Under the pieces are notes generated by a model, which saw nothing but the letters and a program-made list of their open reading frames with translations, searched no databases and was not told the DNA's origin. Positions 10,144 to 21,088 of a stretch of DNA of 64,000 bases are shown here, in pieces. Position numbers and translations under genes: made by a program. The stretch is from the NCBI GenBank assembly GCA_029747015.1, contig JAKOGI010001568.1, positions 62,001 to 126,000 of the forward strand, given 5' to 3'. This DNA comes from Carnegiea gigantea. Its lineage: Eukaryota > Streptophyta > Magnoliopsida > Caryophyllales > Cactaceae. Each line of letters starts with the position of its first letter. Positions within the stretch are counted from its first letter, which is position 1.

Positions 10144-11045
10144 CCCTCGCATAACTATTTTGCTTGTCCTCAAGTAAAACAACGAAACTACCCAAAATGA
10201 AATGGAAAATAAGAAGTAAAAAATCCTAACTCACTTTCGCACGAATCACGGTTGCATTTAGCGTATGCAACGAGCCTTTTAAACCTCTCAGTTTCCCAAT
10301 TAGATGAGTGAGGACTTGTGAGGATTTTTGGGTGAAATACCCACAAAAAATCTTTTCAAAGACAAAGAAAAATCCTTTTGGTTTTTTTCAAAACATGAAC
10401 ATACATACAAGTAATGGGAAATCATGTACATGACTTAGGCAATTGGAATGCCCTAGTAACCAAATCGCCAAATTATATATAAATAGAATGAACAATTAAG
10501 AGATAATTAAGTCAAAGGAAGCTTGCCGACTCTCATTTTTCACCCCACGCACAATATGCAATGATATATACATCTTGGTGCATGTGCAAAAGCATAGCAA
10601 CCCTTATAAATCAAGTTGTTAACATTGACACAATCCCATTTCCGTGACTAATTACCTTCTTTGCTCCAATTTTTCCCCTTCTTTCTTTTTTTTTTTTTAA
10701 GAATAATAATATCCACTTGACTTACAAATGTTTGGGCTTTTCCTAAAAAAGGGTTTCATTAGAATGTGCAAAGCACTTATTTTATTGCCCAAAGAGATCT
10801 GTAATCAAGTAAAATAGCACATATTCAAGCCAATTAAAGATATGAAATAAAGATAGTGGCTATAAACATTGATGCCTGGGTTTTTATTCACTTTTTAAGG
10901 TTTTTTTTCCTTTTTTTGGCATTTTTCTCCTTTTTTCGCATTTTTCAAGAAACATAGAAGGCAACTTCGATAAACAAGAAGTTCTTATGCCACTTAACAA
11001 CAAGACCCTATGAATTGACGATAAAGTGAGTAAGGTAGCACAAAA
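10144..11045 (-). mobile_element. LARD 3' internal noncoding region
   Basis: About 0.9 kb, decayed and AT-rich, with T- and A-runs. It sits between the LARD LTR and the small open frame upstream. CGAGGG directly before the LTR start (minus strand, 10,144-10,150) may be a weak polypurine tract. No coding sequence recognised. Block B: 56,680-57,578. Confidence 0.55.
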
Positions 11046-11309
11046 TCACACATATGAGATGGGGTTATTATGAAAAATCGAATCTACATCCTCAACTAGA
11101 TATCTCATCATGTAAACTCTATTTACATATGACTCAATAACATAGCACTTGGGATCACACTTACCTTTTTCAAAAAAATATGTATAAATGGGTGCCTCAC
11201 CCCTAGTCCAAAACTCCACAATGTCCTCATTCTGGGAACTATGACACCAAAAGGCAATGACATAAGCTATACAACCATAAGACCGACATAAATCCATAAT
11301 TGTATACAA
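11046..11309 (-). pseudogene. Small open frame in the LARD 3' region, unknown
   Basis: An 87-residue frame on the minus strand (MYTIMDLCRSYGCIAYVIAF at its start), not recognised. It is open in both duplicate copies (57,579-57,842), which could suggest a real gene. However, of 12 nucleotide differences between the copies, eight change an amino acid (for example R/W, S/F, P/L), which is what neutral drift gives. It lies between a skewed A/C-rich tract and the LARD 3' noncoding region. I treat it as a relic of an element-encoded protein or chance. Confidence 0.3.
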
Positions 11310-11319
11310 ACTAGGGAAC

Positions 11320-11830
11320 TACCAACATCAAAAACAAACCAAAATCAAAATCCAAATCGAAACCACAACCAAAACCAAAACAAAACCAAACACACAAATA
11401 ATCACCAAAATAAAAATAGGACAAGACCAAGAAGCTACTAAATATAAAACTAAACAAAAAGAAAATTTAAACAAAACAAGACACAAAAGAAAAACACAAT
11501 ATAAAACCAAGAGAACAAAAAGAAAGCACTAATAAGATATTTACAAAAACATACCACCAATACACAAAGCATTACTAAAACATCCTAAAAAAATAAAAAA
11601 ATACCCAATATAAACAAGGAACCACCAAATAAAGGACAAAAGAAAAGTAAACCTGAAGTAAAACAAAACTCAAAAGAAAAGAAAAACAAAATACAAAACC
11701 AAAACAAAACCGCTAAAACATCAAAAAGAAAACAAAACAAAATATAAAACAAAACAAAACCAAAGAAAATAAAATACTCACAAAACCAAGAAAACAAAAC
11801 ACACAACTAAAACATACACAAACAATCCTA
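11320..11830. repeat. A/C-rich strand-asymmetric tract inside the LARD element
   Basis: About 500 bp in which the plus strand is made almost entirely of A and C (many AAACCAAAAC and AAACAAAACC runs) with few G or T. Block B carries the same tract at 57,850-58,340. The minus strand is therefore G/T-rich (TTTTGGTTTTG type). Open frames in it are composition effects. Confidence 0.8.
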
Positions 11831-12144
11831 AATATCCACAACTATTTACAATCGTAGATATCCACAACTAACAAGTAGTCACAAAACAACTATAACATAA
11901 TCAAGTGTTATCATAGCCAACTCGGCTCAGCAAATCCCAACCTTCTCCTTAAGATCGATCATCCATACAATCACAATCCTAAATATCCACAACTATGTAC
12001 AAAAAAGAAAGAAACGAAAAGAGAAATGAGAATAGAGAAGGGGTGGAACGATCATATTAGGTTGGGTACTAATTGTACCCATGCTAACGCCTTACTCATA
12101 TAATGTTGCAGAGGTTCATAGAGCATCAGCCACTCCATCTCAGC
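11831..12144 (-). other. LARD internal region between gag remnant and A/C tract
   Basis: No gene seen. It contains two copies of a short AATCCTAAATATCCACAACTA-like string (11,825 and 11,970) and otherwise ordinary decayed sequence, shared with block B. Confidence 0.5.
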
Positions 12145-12898
12145 TCACAAGCTGCTACTCGAATCAAAAACAACTAAGGGTCGAAGCAACTTATCAAACA
12201 TGCGGGCACAATCCTCATAGAAATGAAAATAGTTAGAAACAGGAGGTGTAACCCAAATAAAATGCATAAAAGAAGTGCAAGTCAAGGCTCTCTTAAGCTT
12301 ATCAAATATCTCAGCCCAATCAAAAGAGAGATGTGTAGATGCAAAATCAGATGCACTAGGCAATGGTCTAACAATAAATGACTATACGAATACATAAACC
12401 ATTGTGAATGGTTTGAATTATCAAAATGAAATCCTACATGTCTAAAAGGGGATGGGAGATGAGCAAGGCAAGGCCAATCAAATGAAATACAAAAATCAAA
12501 GCTCATAGGATGGCCCAAAGTCAAGTCCTTCACCTAAAAGTGATCCTCGAGTCTAACTATGACACCATCATCAAGAGTCTGATCTAAACAATGACTAGCA
12601 AGCATAAAGGCTCAGACTCTACAAAAGTAGACTCGAGAGAGTCTAAAGAAGGAAGAACAATGGAGAGAGAAGTAGAGAGCGATAAAATAGGAGGGATGGG
12701 AGCTAAGTCAAGGGAAATCTCTACAGAAATGGGATCAATAAGCTCATTAGGAGCCACAACAGAAGGCTCCTCAAGAGAATGCTTCTCAAAAGAGGTATCC
12801 TCTAGCTCAACTAACGTGCCACACTGATTATCAGAACTAGCATCAGTCTCAAAACCATCTGCCCCCTTGACCTCTCCTGAGGGAGCCAAAGGAAGAGA
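12145..12898 (-). pseudogene. LARD gag, C-terminal half (block A, inverted)
   Basis: Minus-strand coding traces: LAPSGEVKGADGFETDASSD near 12,890, SFEKHSLEEPSVV, ISVEISLDLAPIPPILSLST, then after a stop LGHPMSFDFCISFDWPCLAH, and FDKLKRALTCTSFMHFIWVT near 12,280. The frame continues that of the N-terminal half preserved in block B (ending at 50,403) when the chromovirus and one ACTCG copy are removed, which supports a single gag gene. In-frame stops and a frameshift near 12,300 show decay. The similar ending FDKLKRAL also suits the second LARD family at 43-44 kb. Function beyond gag-like is not known. Confidence 0.6.
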
Positions 12899-12903
12899 CA
12901 AGT
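12899..12903 (+). repeat. Target-site duplication of the chromovirus (mutated copy)
   Basis: CAAGT beside the LTR start; block B keeps CGAGT (59,431-59,435), which is the reverse complement of ACTCG at 50,404-50,408. Confidence 0.75.
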
Positions 12904-15900
12904 TGCAATAACCCAACCCTAACCCATATTTATTTATTTATTTAAATCATATTTATTTATTTAATGAATCATGTTTATTCATTTAATTAATCATGTTTGT
13001 TGATTTAATCACTTATGGTTATTTGTTTAACCGAATCATGTTTATTAATTTAATTACACTCAATTTATATATTGACCGAATTACCTTATGTCATTTAAAT
13101 TTTTTATTTTTATTTATCGTATTTAATCATCCTGGTTGGAGGATATTTTATTTGGATCCCATTTCGTAATTCAAGTTTTATTGATTATTAATTCAAGTTT
13201 TGTTGATTGATTAAATATCGGATGAATCGATACTAGGCCTCGATATATAGTTTAAGAAATTATTATTATTATTACTACTACTATTGTTATTTTTATAACC
13301 TCACAAAAATTTAATTTCGAGCTACAAAAATTCTATCGTGTACGGTTTATGTCCCTTCCTAGGCCCAAACCGTATAAACCAATCATAACCCAAGAAGCTT
13401 GTATTGTTAACCATGATTTAAATCTAACCTTAAACTTAACCATGGTTGGCCAAAAGGCTCCTTTATGGGAGGTTAAATACTAGCCAAGTTATGTTTATTC
13501 ATTTCTAACCAAGTAAAACCCACACACACTCATCTTCGCTCCTCTTTCTCTCTCTATTCGGTCACCCTCTCCCCCTCCCAGCTGTTGCTATTTTCTAGTG
13601 GTTTCAGGCCAGCCCGCCACCACCCCTTGGCTGCCTCTGACCACCGTGACATTGTAGTATCACTAACCACCATCCTCAATTCTCAAAACCACCAAACATC
13701 ACCCCTATCTCTCTCTTTTTAAGCTCCAAGTAAGTGATCTCAACTTGGATTTTTTCATTTTGATTTTTGTTTTTGTGATTTGGGTTTTGATCATGTTCTT
13801 TGGAGGAAAACAAGAGTTATTTTGATGTTTTTAATTGTGGATTGAGCTTAAAGCATCCTAGGGTTTAGGGGTTTGCCATGATCAAGTTAGCTTAGGTCAA
13901 GTGATAGATTTGGAATGTTTTGTATATAATTTTGTAATATTTAGTCTTATTGATGATTATGATGGTGTTTTTGGTGATTTGGAATGATTTGAAAGTGAGT
14001 TAAAGTTGGCCATAAACTAGGGTTCTGATGATATTGCAAGGTTTAGCTCTCCTTTAATGGCAAGCATGTTATTTGTGTATATTTGATTGAGAAATGAATC
14101 TTTGATTTACATGATTATGAAGTGAAATTGAGTATTATGAATTAGTATCAAGATGGGAAGGACCAAAGCTTCATTACATGGTTTTGAGGAGTGATTTTAG
14201 ATGAGGATTTATGTGAAAAGAAAGGAGAAAGCAGTGACAGTGTGGCTGTGAATTGACAGAAAATAGGGGACACTTTGCTAATAAACTGGTGATGGTCAGC
14301 TTGGCTAAAAATTATGATTTTTGGTAGGTAGATAGGTCAATGAGTTACCTTTCAAATACTTTTTATATCGCCCTAATCCGAGTTCCATAGAAAAAGTTAT
14401 GGTTGTTTTGTTAGAACTGCACAGCTTCGACCAAAATTAACACAGTTGTGTTCTACCTCATTTTGGAAACCCTATTGTGAGAATCATGTTTTGTATTGTA
14501 AATAAATGTTTTTCGGGATTTCTTAATCTTTTGATATTAGATTTTGGGTCTTCATTTGAGGTCAAGGGTGAAAGTTATAAAATTTTCAAGTGAACTGACT
14601 TGCTTTGGTGCAAATTGGTCTGTTATTGCAATTTCTGTACAACATATATTTTGAGAAAAATTCTGAAAATTTTAATGTAGATTGTGCATTGTTTTGATTA
14701 TCCTATAAGATTTCATCAATTTTGGTTGAGTATTTTTAGTGTGGTGATTTTGAAAGTATTTTGAGTAATTATGTAAAGAGCAATAATAAAGATTGAGTGA
14801 GATTGATCCTGCACTCATTTTGTGTATTTTGGGCCAAGTAAGGTTATTTAAGGGAGGAAACAAATGTTTATGGGGTTTAATAGGGCATTTAGCTCAATTA
14901 TAGAGAGAAAGGAAGACAAATATGTATTGTGGGAGTATATTTATGAGTTGTGGACTTTACAAAGAAAAATGCCAAGTTTAATGAGTTTAATAGCTTCTAT
15001 GGTTTTCAATGACTCATTTGGGATGGAAAACTACATTTATTAGGCTTATGAATGAAATATGAGAAGTGGGGAGAGTAATGATTCAGAAACTAGTGTTTAT
15101 TAGATCAAGTTAGTGGAATATATGCCATTTTGAACCAAGATACATCTCTCTTGGCCTTAAATCTGTATTATCAGTTCGTTTCAGAGGTATCAAAAAAAAA
15201 AAAAATCAATCTTTTATTATAACCATCATGAAGGCCTATTGCCAAGAATCATTTACTCTTATAGTCAATCCATTTATACCCATCAAGGCCGTTTCCTTTT
15301 TAATCTCATCTATCTTATTGTGGTTTATTTCACTTTCATTTAACTTTATATTAGATTAATTACTTTCAGTTATCCCGTTTTGGGATTATCTTAGCATAAC
15401 CTATCTTATAAGTTATGTGAGTTGCTTACTGAATTTCTATCAAAGTTACAAGTTATGTGAGTGTCATTTACTGAATACACATATCTACAATTACATTTGT
15501 GAAATAGAGTCGATGCCTAATTTATTGTTTCCCATTATGTATAAGTTTTATCAATTCGGAACATATTTATCAAGTTCAAACCCATTTTAAAGACTCAAGA
15601 TATGTTCATTGCTTGTATCTTTAAGATTCAGTACTATTTTATCAAGTTATATCGTCATCTGGTAAGTATACCAATGAATCAGTTTAATCAAAGGTTTACC
15701 ACATAATTAGTGACCCCGTCAGTGGTAGGGCAATGGCCCTTCAATTGGTGATATGTCATGATGTCAGGTCGGGGTTCCCGATCGACCTGGCAGGTATGCA
15801 TTTATTAATGGATCGTCATATCTATCAAGGGGTTCACTTATAGATAATAATGTGCAATTCAGTTTTGTGTTACTTACATTTCCATTGCTATTGCAAACTA

Positions 15901-16394
15901 AATGAATTATAAAGGCGGGTACCCATTCACACTGTTTCTACACTTATTTTACTATTACAGGAATGTATGTATTGAGTTTCAGCTCACATTTTTGAATGGT
16001 TTTCACGTTTTCCATTTTAGGTGAACTGTCATATGTTTCTCTATTTAGCAAGCCCTTTTGGAAGTCATCAGATGCTCACAGTGGATTCAGCATAACATGA
16101 ATGTTGGGATCAACCTCAAGGTCAAGTTGGGTCTATATTCAATGTACTTGTGTAGTGTAGAGTGTTAGTTAGCACATGATACAATTAAGTCAATTGTACT
16201 GAAGTTAAACTATTATGGACTTTAGACTTGGAGTGTTTCAGTTTAATAGATATTGTGATTGTGAACATGAGTTACAAGATTGAATGGTTTCAATGAGCCT
16301 TGTCCTTATCAGGACGGCAGTAGCGCCTTTCATTATTAGGCCTTCTGTTGCAGTTATCTATGAATCAAGTAATTAGCAATTTGGAGGCATTATA
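12904..16394 (+). mobile_element. Chromovirus-like Ty3/gypsy element, 5' LTR (block A)
   Basis: A 3.5-kb LTR starting TGCAATAACCC (TGTAATAACCC in the 3' LTR at 20,678) and ending ATTATA, against ATTACA in the reversed remnant in block B. The family termini are therefore TGTAAT...ATTACA. It matches 20,678-23,397 and 59,436-62,923. It contains a C-rich stretch at about 13,540-13,640. Long LTRs with this start, together with the downstream primer site, are usual for Del/Tekay-type chromoviruses; the clade is inferred. Open frames inside are not supported as genes. Confidence 0.85.
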
Positions 16395-16398
16395 GATT

Positions 16399-16410
16399 TG
16401 ATATTAGAGC
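16399..16410 (+). promoter_or_regulatory. Primer binding site, initiator-Met tRNA type (mutated)
   Basis: TGATATTAGAGC; the block B copy reads TGGTATCAGAG (62,928-62,938), the canonical site complementary to the 3' end of initiator methionine tRNA. Two transitions separate this copy from the canonical form. Confidence 0.85.
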
Positions 16411-18588
16411 AAAGGTTTTAAGGGCCACTGTGAGCTATCCAGTGTTTGTGCGTTAGCTATCAAGGTGTGTATGAGTTATGTTGGACCATTTAAATGAGCT
16501 ACTAACTATAAGTTCATATGTATGGGCATATATTGAGGAACCATTTCTATTTGGGTGACTCAATCATTTGGTAATATCTTGAGATTCGAGAATTAGCAAA
16601 GTGGAATGTGGAACTATTTGGGTCACCTGTTAGTGAGGCATGCTCTCATTTATCTGGGAGTTATATTGTATGTTTTATTTCTCTCATTTGTTCAAATTTT
16701 TGCAATCGTGCACCCCGGGTGTGTGACCCGTTGAGTTATGAACTTCGAAGTGTGGCGGTTGAGCTATTAGAGTGTTTCTCTTCATTTCAAGTATCTATTA
16801 TAAAGCTTTAGGCTAGGTTTTAGTCAGGTTTTAGGCAGAACTCTGACCGTTTTGCCTTAGGATTTGAGAGTTTTATTGAGGTGTGTTAATATACCTGATC
16901 TTGAGTGCAGTGATGGCTGAAACCCGATGTGGGGATGCCATTTGCAACTTCTTCAGGGATTAATACAGTGTCAAGTTAGATGTAAACCTCTAGATGAGGA
17001 AATGTTTTATGGGGCAATATCTTTGAGGTGAACCAATATGAGATGAACATTACAATGAGTGCTCATGTATAGTGATAACAATTAGTAGCTTATGGTGTGC
17101 TACTTGGCATTATATAGGTGGTATAAGTAACATTAAGCTACCACCTATAGGAATTATCTACTCTTGACACTAAGATCTTACATCAGCAATGCTCCCATTA
17201 CTTCCTATCATTGACTTATTTCTGCCCTAGTTACCTTGAATTGTTCAGACGCATCATTTCTTTGCCATTAACATTCTCTTGATTTGTGATGGAGTGTTTA
17301 AACACATCTGAGCAACCTTTCTTATAGGCGATTCAAACCATGATAATCATAATCGTTAAATTCTTTATTTCCATAATGGGGCCTATAATGACCCCCGGTA
17401 TGCGTTACTGTGTGATTTGCAGTTCTTCCTAAGCATATTTGACTTATTCTACTTATAGTTTAGTCATCACTATGTTCATATTTTTATTGTCGCTTACTTT
17501 AACTCCTTGCTTCTATTTAGGCACTATTCATTTATTGCTTGCAAAGCCTTTGGTTGCTTCAGACCTAAGTCATTGAGTGCCCTTTCAGCAATTAAATGGA
17601 TCCATATTATTCGTGTTTCTATAGAACCGTAACATCATATTGGCGTACTACTCCATGGCCGTGACTGCATGTCGTTACTCAAGTTATTTTGGCAATCCTT
17701 TCTTTACTAGTTTATCCTGTCCTATTAATGATGAATAACGATTTGTGCTATTTTCATCTGCCAGAAGTTTTGGAGTTTATATGCCTACCCATGACTTCTA
17801 TTTACTACAGAATGTGTTATTGATGGATGCCATCATGTGTAGTCATAAGACTGACTCCTTCACCTTGATGTATTGGCCTTTCAAACACTAGATGAATAAA
17901 ATTTCCCTTCTGGTGGTGTTGACCCTCATTTCATCAATTTACTCACATATAGGTACCATATGACTTTTCAAATGCCTCTTTGGTAATCTATTAGATTTCT
18001 TCACCTTTAATACTTAATACTCCCGCTCAACTTCATAACATCATTCATTTACTTTACTATCATGACTATCATGAATAAACTGCATGTCTTGTATATGGAG
18101 GTCATTTATATGCCTTACCTCTTTCATTACGAATCTTCGTCCTTTCATTCATTTAGCTTACATGCCGATCCTTTATAACTAATAAAGAAATATCTTTGCA
18201 AAAGTTCATGATGTGGTTATATCTCTTTACACTGTAAATCATCCCCTGTCTTTTAAATTGATTGAGACTAGTGAGCAGTTGAATGTGTTATCTTTTTATA
18301 AATATGTCTCTATTAGTATTGCTGGAACCATATTCATTGGGCATTCAATCCAATTTGATTGGCAGACCTTGTTATCATTATAGGGATGAACTGATTGTGT
18401 ACTTAAAGAAGATGACTTGTAAGGATCTTAAGGTTAGTTTGAGAAATGAGGAAAGACTAGAAGTGTGTTTCTATGGACCGAGAGAAGAAAAACCCTATTT
18501 CTACCCTAATTACACTGTGCAAGCGAGTTATCCTGTCAGTAATGCATTGAATATTAGTGATATGCCAACCACACTTGGTATATACATA
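16411..18588 (+). pseudogene. Chromovirus internal region, gag-protease part, unrecognisable
   Basis: About 2.2 kb downstream of the primer site where gag and protease are expected. Short open frames occur (67 residues from 16,608; 118 from 18,283), but I recognise no capsid domain, zinc knuckle or DSG/DTG protease motif. Much of 17,160-18,250 has the pyrimidine-rich look of old, C-to-T decayed DNA. The frame from 18,283 runs into the start of RT. Treated as pseudogenised polyprotein with probable deletions, since the whole internal region is only 4.28 kb. Confidence 0.5.
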
Positions 18589-18975
18589 TCGATAATTACA
18601 GTTTGTGAATTTAGATATGTTTCATCTGAGGACTTTTAGGACTGTTTTTCCCTAAGAAATATTAATTTTCAGATCAACCTAGTTCTAGGTGCTCAATCTA
18701 TTTTTAGAGCCCCTGTCATATGACCCCCAGCAGAGTTCAAAGAACTAAAGATTTAGTAAGATGAGTTGTTACAGAAGGGAGTTATTTGACCAAGTGTGTC
18801 ACCATGGAAAACCCTAGTTTTATATGTGCAAAGAAGGAAGGCAGAACCTTATGATTGTGTACTGTGCGCAGAAAGTTGAGCAAGATCACTATCAAAAACA
18901 AGTGCCCTATACCTTGAATAAATAATTTATAGGATTACTTGCCAACAACAGAAGTCTTTTCCAGGAATAATTTGA
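18589..18975 (+). pseudogene. Chromovirus reverse transcriptase, N-terminal fragment
   Basis: In order on the plus strand: CEFRYVSSEDF (the segment before RT), FQINLVLGAQSIFRAP, PPAEFKELK, DELLQKGVI*PSVSPWKT, and TEVFSRNNLRSGYH. These match the start of Ty3/gypsy RT up to the LRSGYH block. Stops fall at about 18,640, 18,721, 18,756 and elsewhere. The catalytic YxDD region, RNase H and the first part of integrase are not recognisable after 18,990. This identifies the element as Ty3/gypsy and the copy as dead. Confidence 0.85.
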
Positions 18976-20150
18976 GGTCAGGATATCACACCTAAACCAT
19001 ACAACCACAATTTATCTTTTGCAAGAATGACCTTTTACAGTAATTCTTGAAATTGTTTGCTTGTCTTATCTTCAAAACTTGATACTATCTAATATTGTTT
19101 AATCTCCCTTGCATTTTAACCCGATATTTCCTATTAACGTGATCTTCCATATCTTTGTAAACCCATTGTTAAATGTGCAATACATTTTTGTTCGACCTTA
19201 TATGGTTGTCAACATTTCAGTGCTCTCAACCTTCGCCATCTTTATTTCGTGATCATGAGTTGTAGTTCATTCCGTTGAAAGCTAATTCACACATCTGCCT
19301 TACATCTCATTTATTCATAATGATACGCTCGTATAACTTGTTCTGAATTCATAAGGTAATTCAACTCTCATTGGTGTGGGTGATTGCAATTGTCATAATC
19401 CCCGTACTCTCTTTATTTTGAACTTCAACTCCCGCACATATATCTTACATTCTGATAAATAAACTTCCGCATTCTCTATTTAATCTTACTGTTGTACCTG
19501 AATTGGCTTCATATGAGCAAAGGCATGCTCATATTGTGACTTGCTCAATATACTTATCTATCCATTGGCACTTTGCTCATCCAATTCATTTATCTATCCA
19601 TTACACTTTGCTTGTCCAATCCATTTGTCTATTTATTGCATATTGCTTGTCCCATCTATCTATTGCACTTATTATGTTGCTTGTGGCTATAAAGTCACCT
19701 CGTTAAAGCTTAGTCGCTTGTCATCTTGTTTCCAATTCATTAGTTAAACCTGAGTATAACCGGGCCATCTTTCTCCTTGATTGATTATTTATTGGACCCT
19801 TTATGATCCATATTTATAAATCACAATTCTTATGGCATTATATTTCAGAATTCATGATACACCTATGGTTATCTTTATTCTAACCACCCTATGTTAATCC
19901 CTCCTTTATAAATCTTTTCTAGTCTCATTGTTTATTTCTTTTGTTCCTAATGACTCACTTGACTACCAATTCCGTCATTTTCATCTCTGACCATGTTTAT
20001 TCTAGCTTATAATTCGAACTTAGAGCACATCTTAGGCTAGCCTAATAAGGGAAGATCATGTGGTGCATTAGGAATATCAGATGAGGACATTTTGATATCG
20101 ACGTAATCTCAAACGATGTCTAGAGGTATTAGAGTAAGCTAGAAGAAACA
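18976..20150 (+). pseudogene. Chromovirus internal region without recognisable domains
   Basis: Decayed DNA in the place of RT-C, RNase H and integrase core. It contains a short imperfect tandem repeat at about 19,552-19,690 (unit near 36 bp with CATTTATCTATCCATT) that gives rise to overlapping open frames rich in H, L, S and I. No YxDD, DDE or HHCC motif found. Confidence 0.5.
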
Positions 20151-20660
20151 TCAAGAAAATAATAAGACAGTTCAAGTACATGCTAAGGTGGCACAAGGAC
20201 TACACAAGTGTCATATGGTCATTTTGACCAAAGAAGGAGACAATTAAAGTTCAGATGAGATATAAAGTATTCCAAAGGGCTTCTCTAGTCAAGGGTGTCA
20301 AGAGACTGGATATCAAAAATAATTGAGTGCTCGTTACATTGGGCTTTATGAGTGAGTATAGGAGTACTTATTAGGAAATGCAATGGTTTCCATACTTATT
20401 AGTGGCTAAGGCAGAGAACCAGTAGAGTAGAGTACCTCCTTTGCAGTAAAAAGTTTTTCTTTTGAAGAGAATATCAATTTTGAACCAAAGTAATCAAGCC
20501 AGTGAAGTCACTGAGGATCTAGATACTCGACCGCAGGATTAAACAGCTATGCACTTTGTGCTAATCATACCTTTTTGAAGGGAAGCAATGCAAACCAATT
20601 ATCCATACTTGATGTGGCATTGCATACAAGATCAAAATCATAAGTTTCGAGGACGAAACT
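20151..20660 (+). pseudogene. Chromovirus integrase C-terminal remnant
   Basis: Across shifting frames: ARYIGLYE at about 20,330-20,355 (the SPRYIGP(Y/F)EI block of Ty3/gypsy integrase), ILDRRIKQL at about 20,522-20,548 (the region before the chromodomain or terminal tail), and SFEDET just before the polypurine tract. The last motif corresponds to the FEDE end common in Del/Tekay polyproteins. A chromodomain itself cannot be confirmed because of frameshifts. Confidence 0.7.
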
Positions 20661-20677
20661 CTTTAAGGGGGGAAGGC
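20661..20677 (+). promoter_or_regulatory. Polypurine tract of the chromovirus
   Basis: CTTTAAGGGGGGAAGGC directly before the LTR start TGTAATAACCC; this is the plus-strand primer site. Confidence 0.85.
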
Positions 20678-21034
20678 TGTAATAACCCAACCCTAACCCA
20701 TATTTATTTATTTATTTAAATCATATTTGTTTATTTAATTAATCATGTTTATTCATTTAATTAATCATGTTTATTGATTTAATCACTCATGGTTGTTTGT
20801 TTAACCAAATCATGTTTATTAATTCAATTACACTCAATTTATATATTTACCGAATTACCTTATGTCATTTAAATTTTTCGCTTTCATTTATCGTAGTTAA
20901 TCATCTCGGTTGGGGGATATTTCATTTAGGTCCCATTTTGCAATTGAAGTTGCATTGATTATTAATTCAAGTTTTGTTAATTGATTAAATATCGGGTGAA
21001 TCAATAGTAGGCGTCGATAATTATGGTTTAATAA

Positions 21035-21088
<54 letters not shown>

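Larger units (their letters stand above)
1..17435. repeat. Block A, left copy of a large direct segmental duplication
   Basis: The sequence from base 1 matches the sequence from 48,118 in the same orientation and order, up to the window end (64,000 corresponds to about 17,435). By eye I count 13 differences over about 195 bases at 16,608 against 63,137, and 12 over 264 bases at 11,046 against 57,579. The copies are therefore roughly 93-96% alike and not recent. Block A has lost 627 bp at 4,313 that block B keeps at 50,223-50,849. It keeps about 2.4 kb (725-3,147) that B has lost. Confidence 0.93.

Noticed and set aside
11046..11309. Conserved small protein gene shared by both blocks (with 57,579-57,842)
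   Set aside because: Eight of twelve nucleotide differences alter the protein, so there is no sign of selection; being open in both copies follows from the short time since duplication.
12909..12925. AACCCAACCCTAACCC resembling plant telomere repeat
   Set aside because: It is the first bases of the chromovirus LTR, present at every copy (20,681; 59,441) and not extended into (CCCTAAA)n.
16608..16811. 67-residue frame downstream of the primer site as gag start
   Set aside because: No capsid features, and the block B copy (63,137) accumulates substitutions and an earlier stop.
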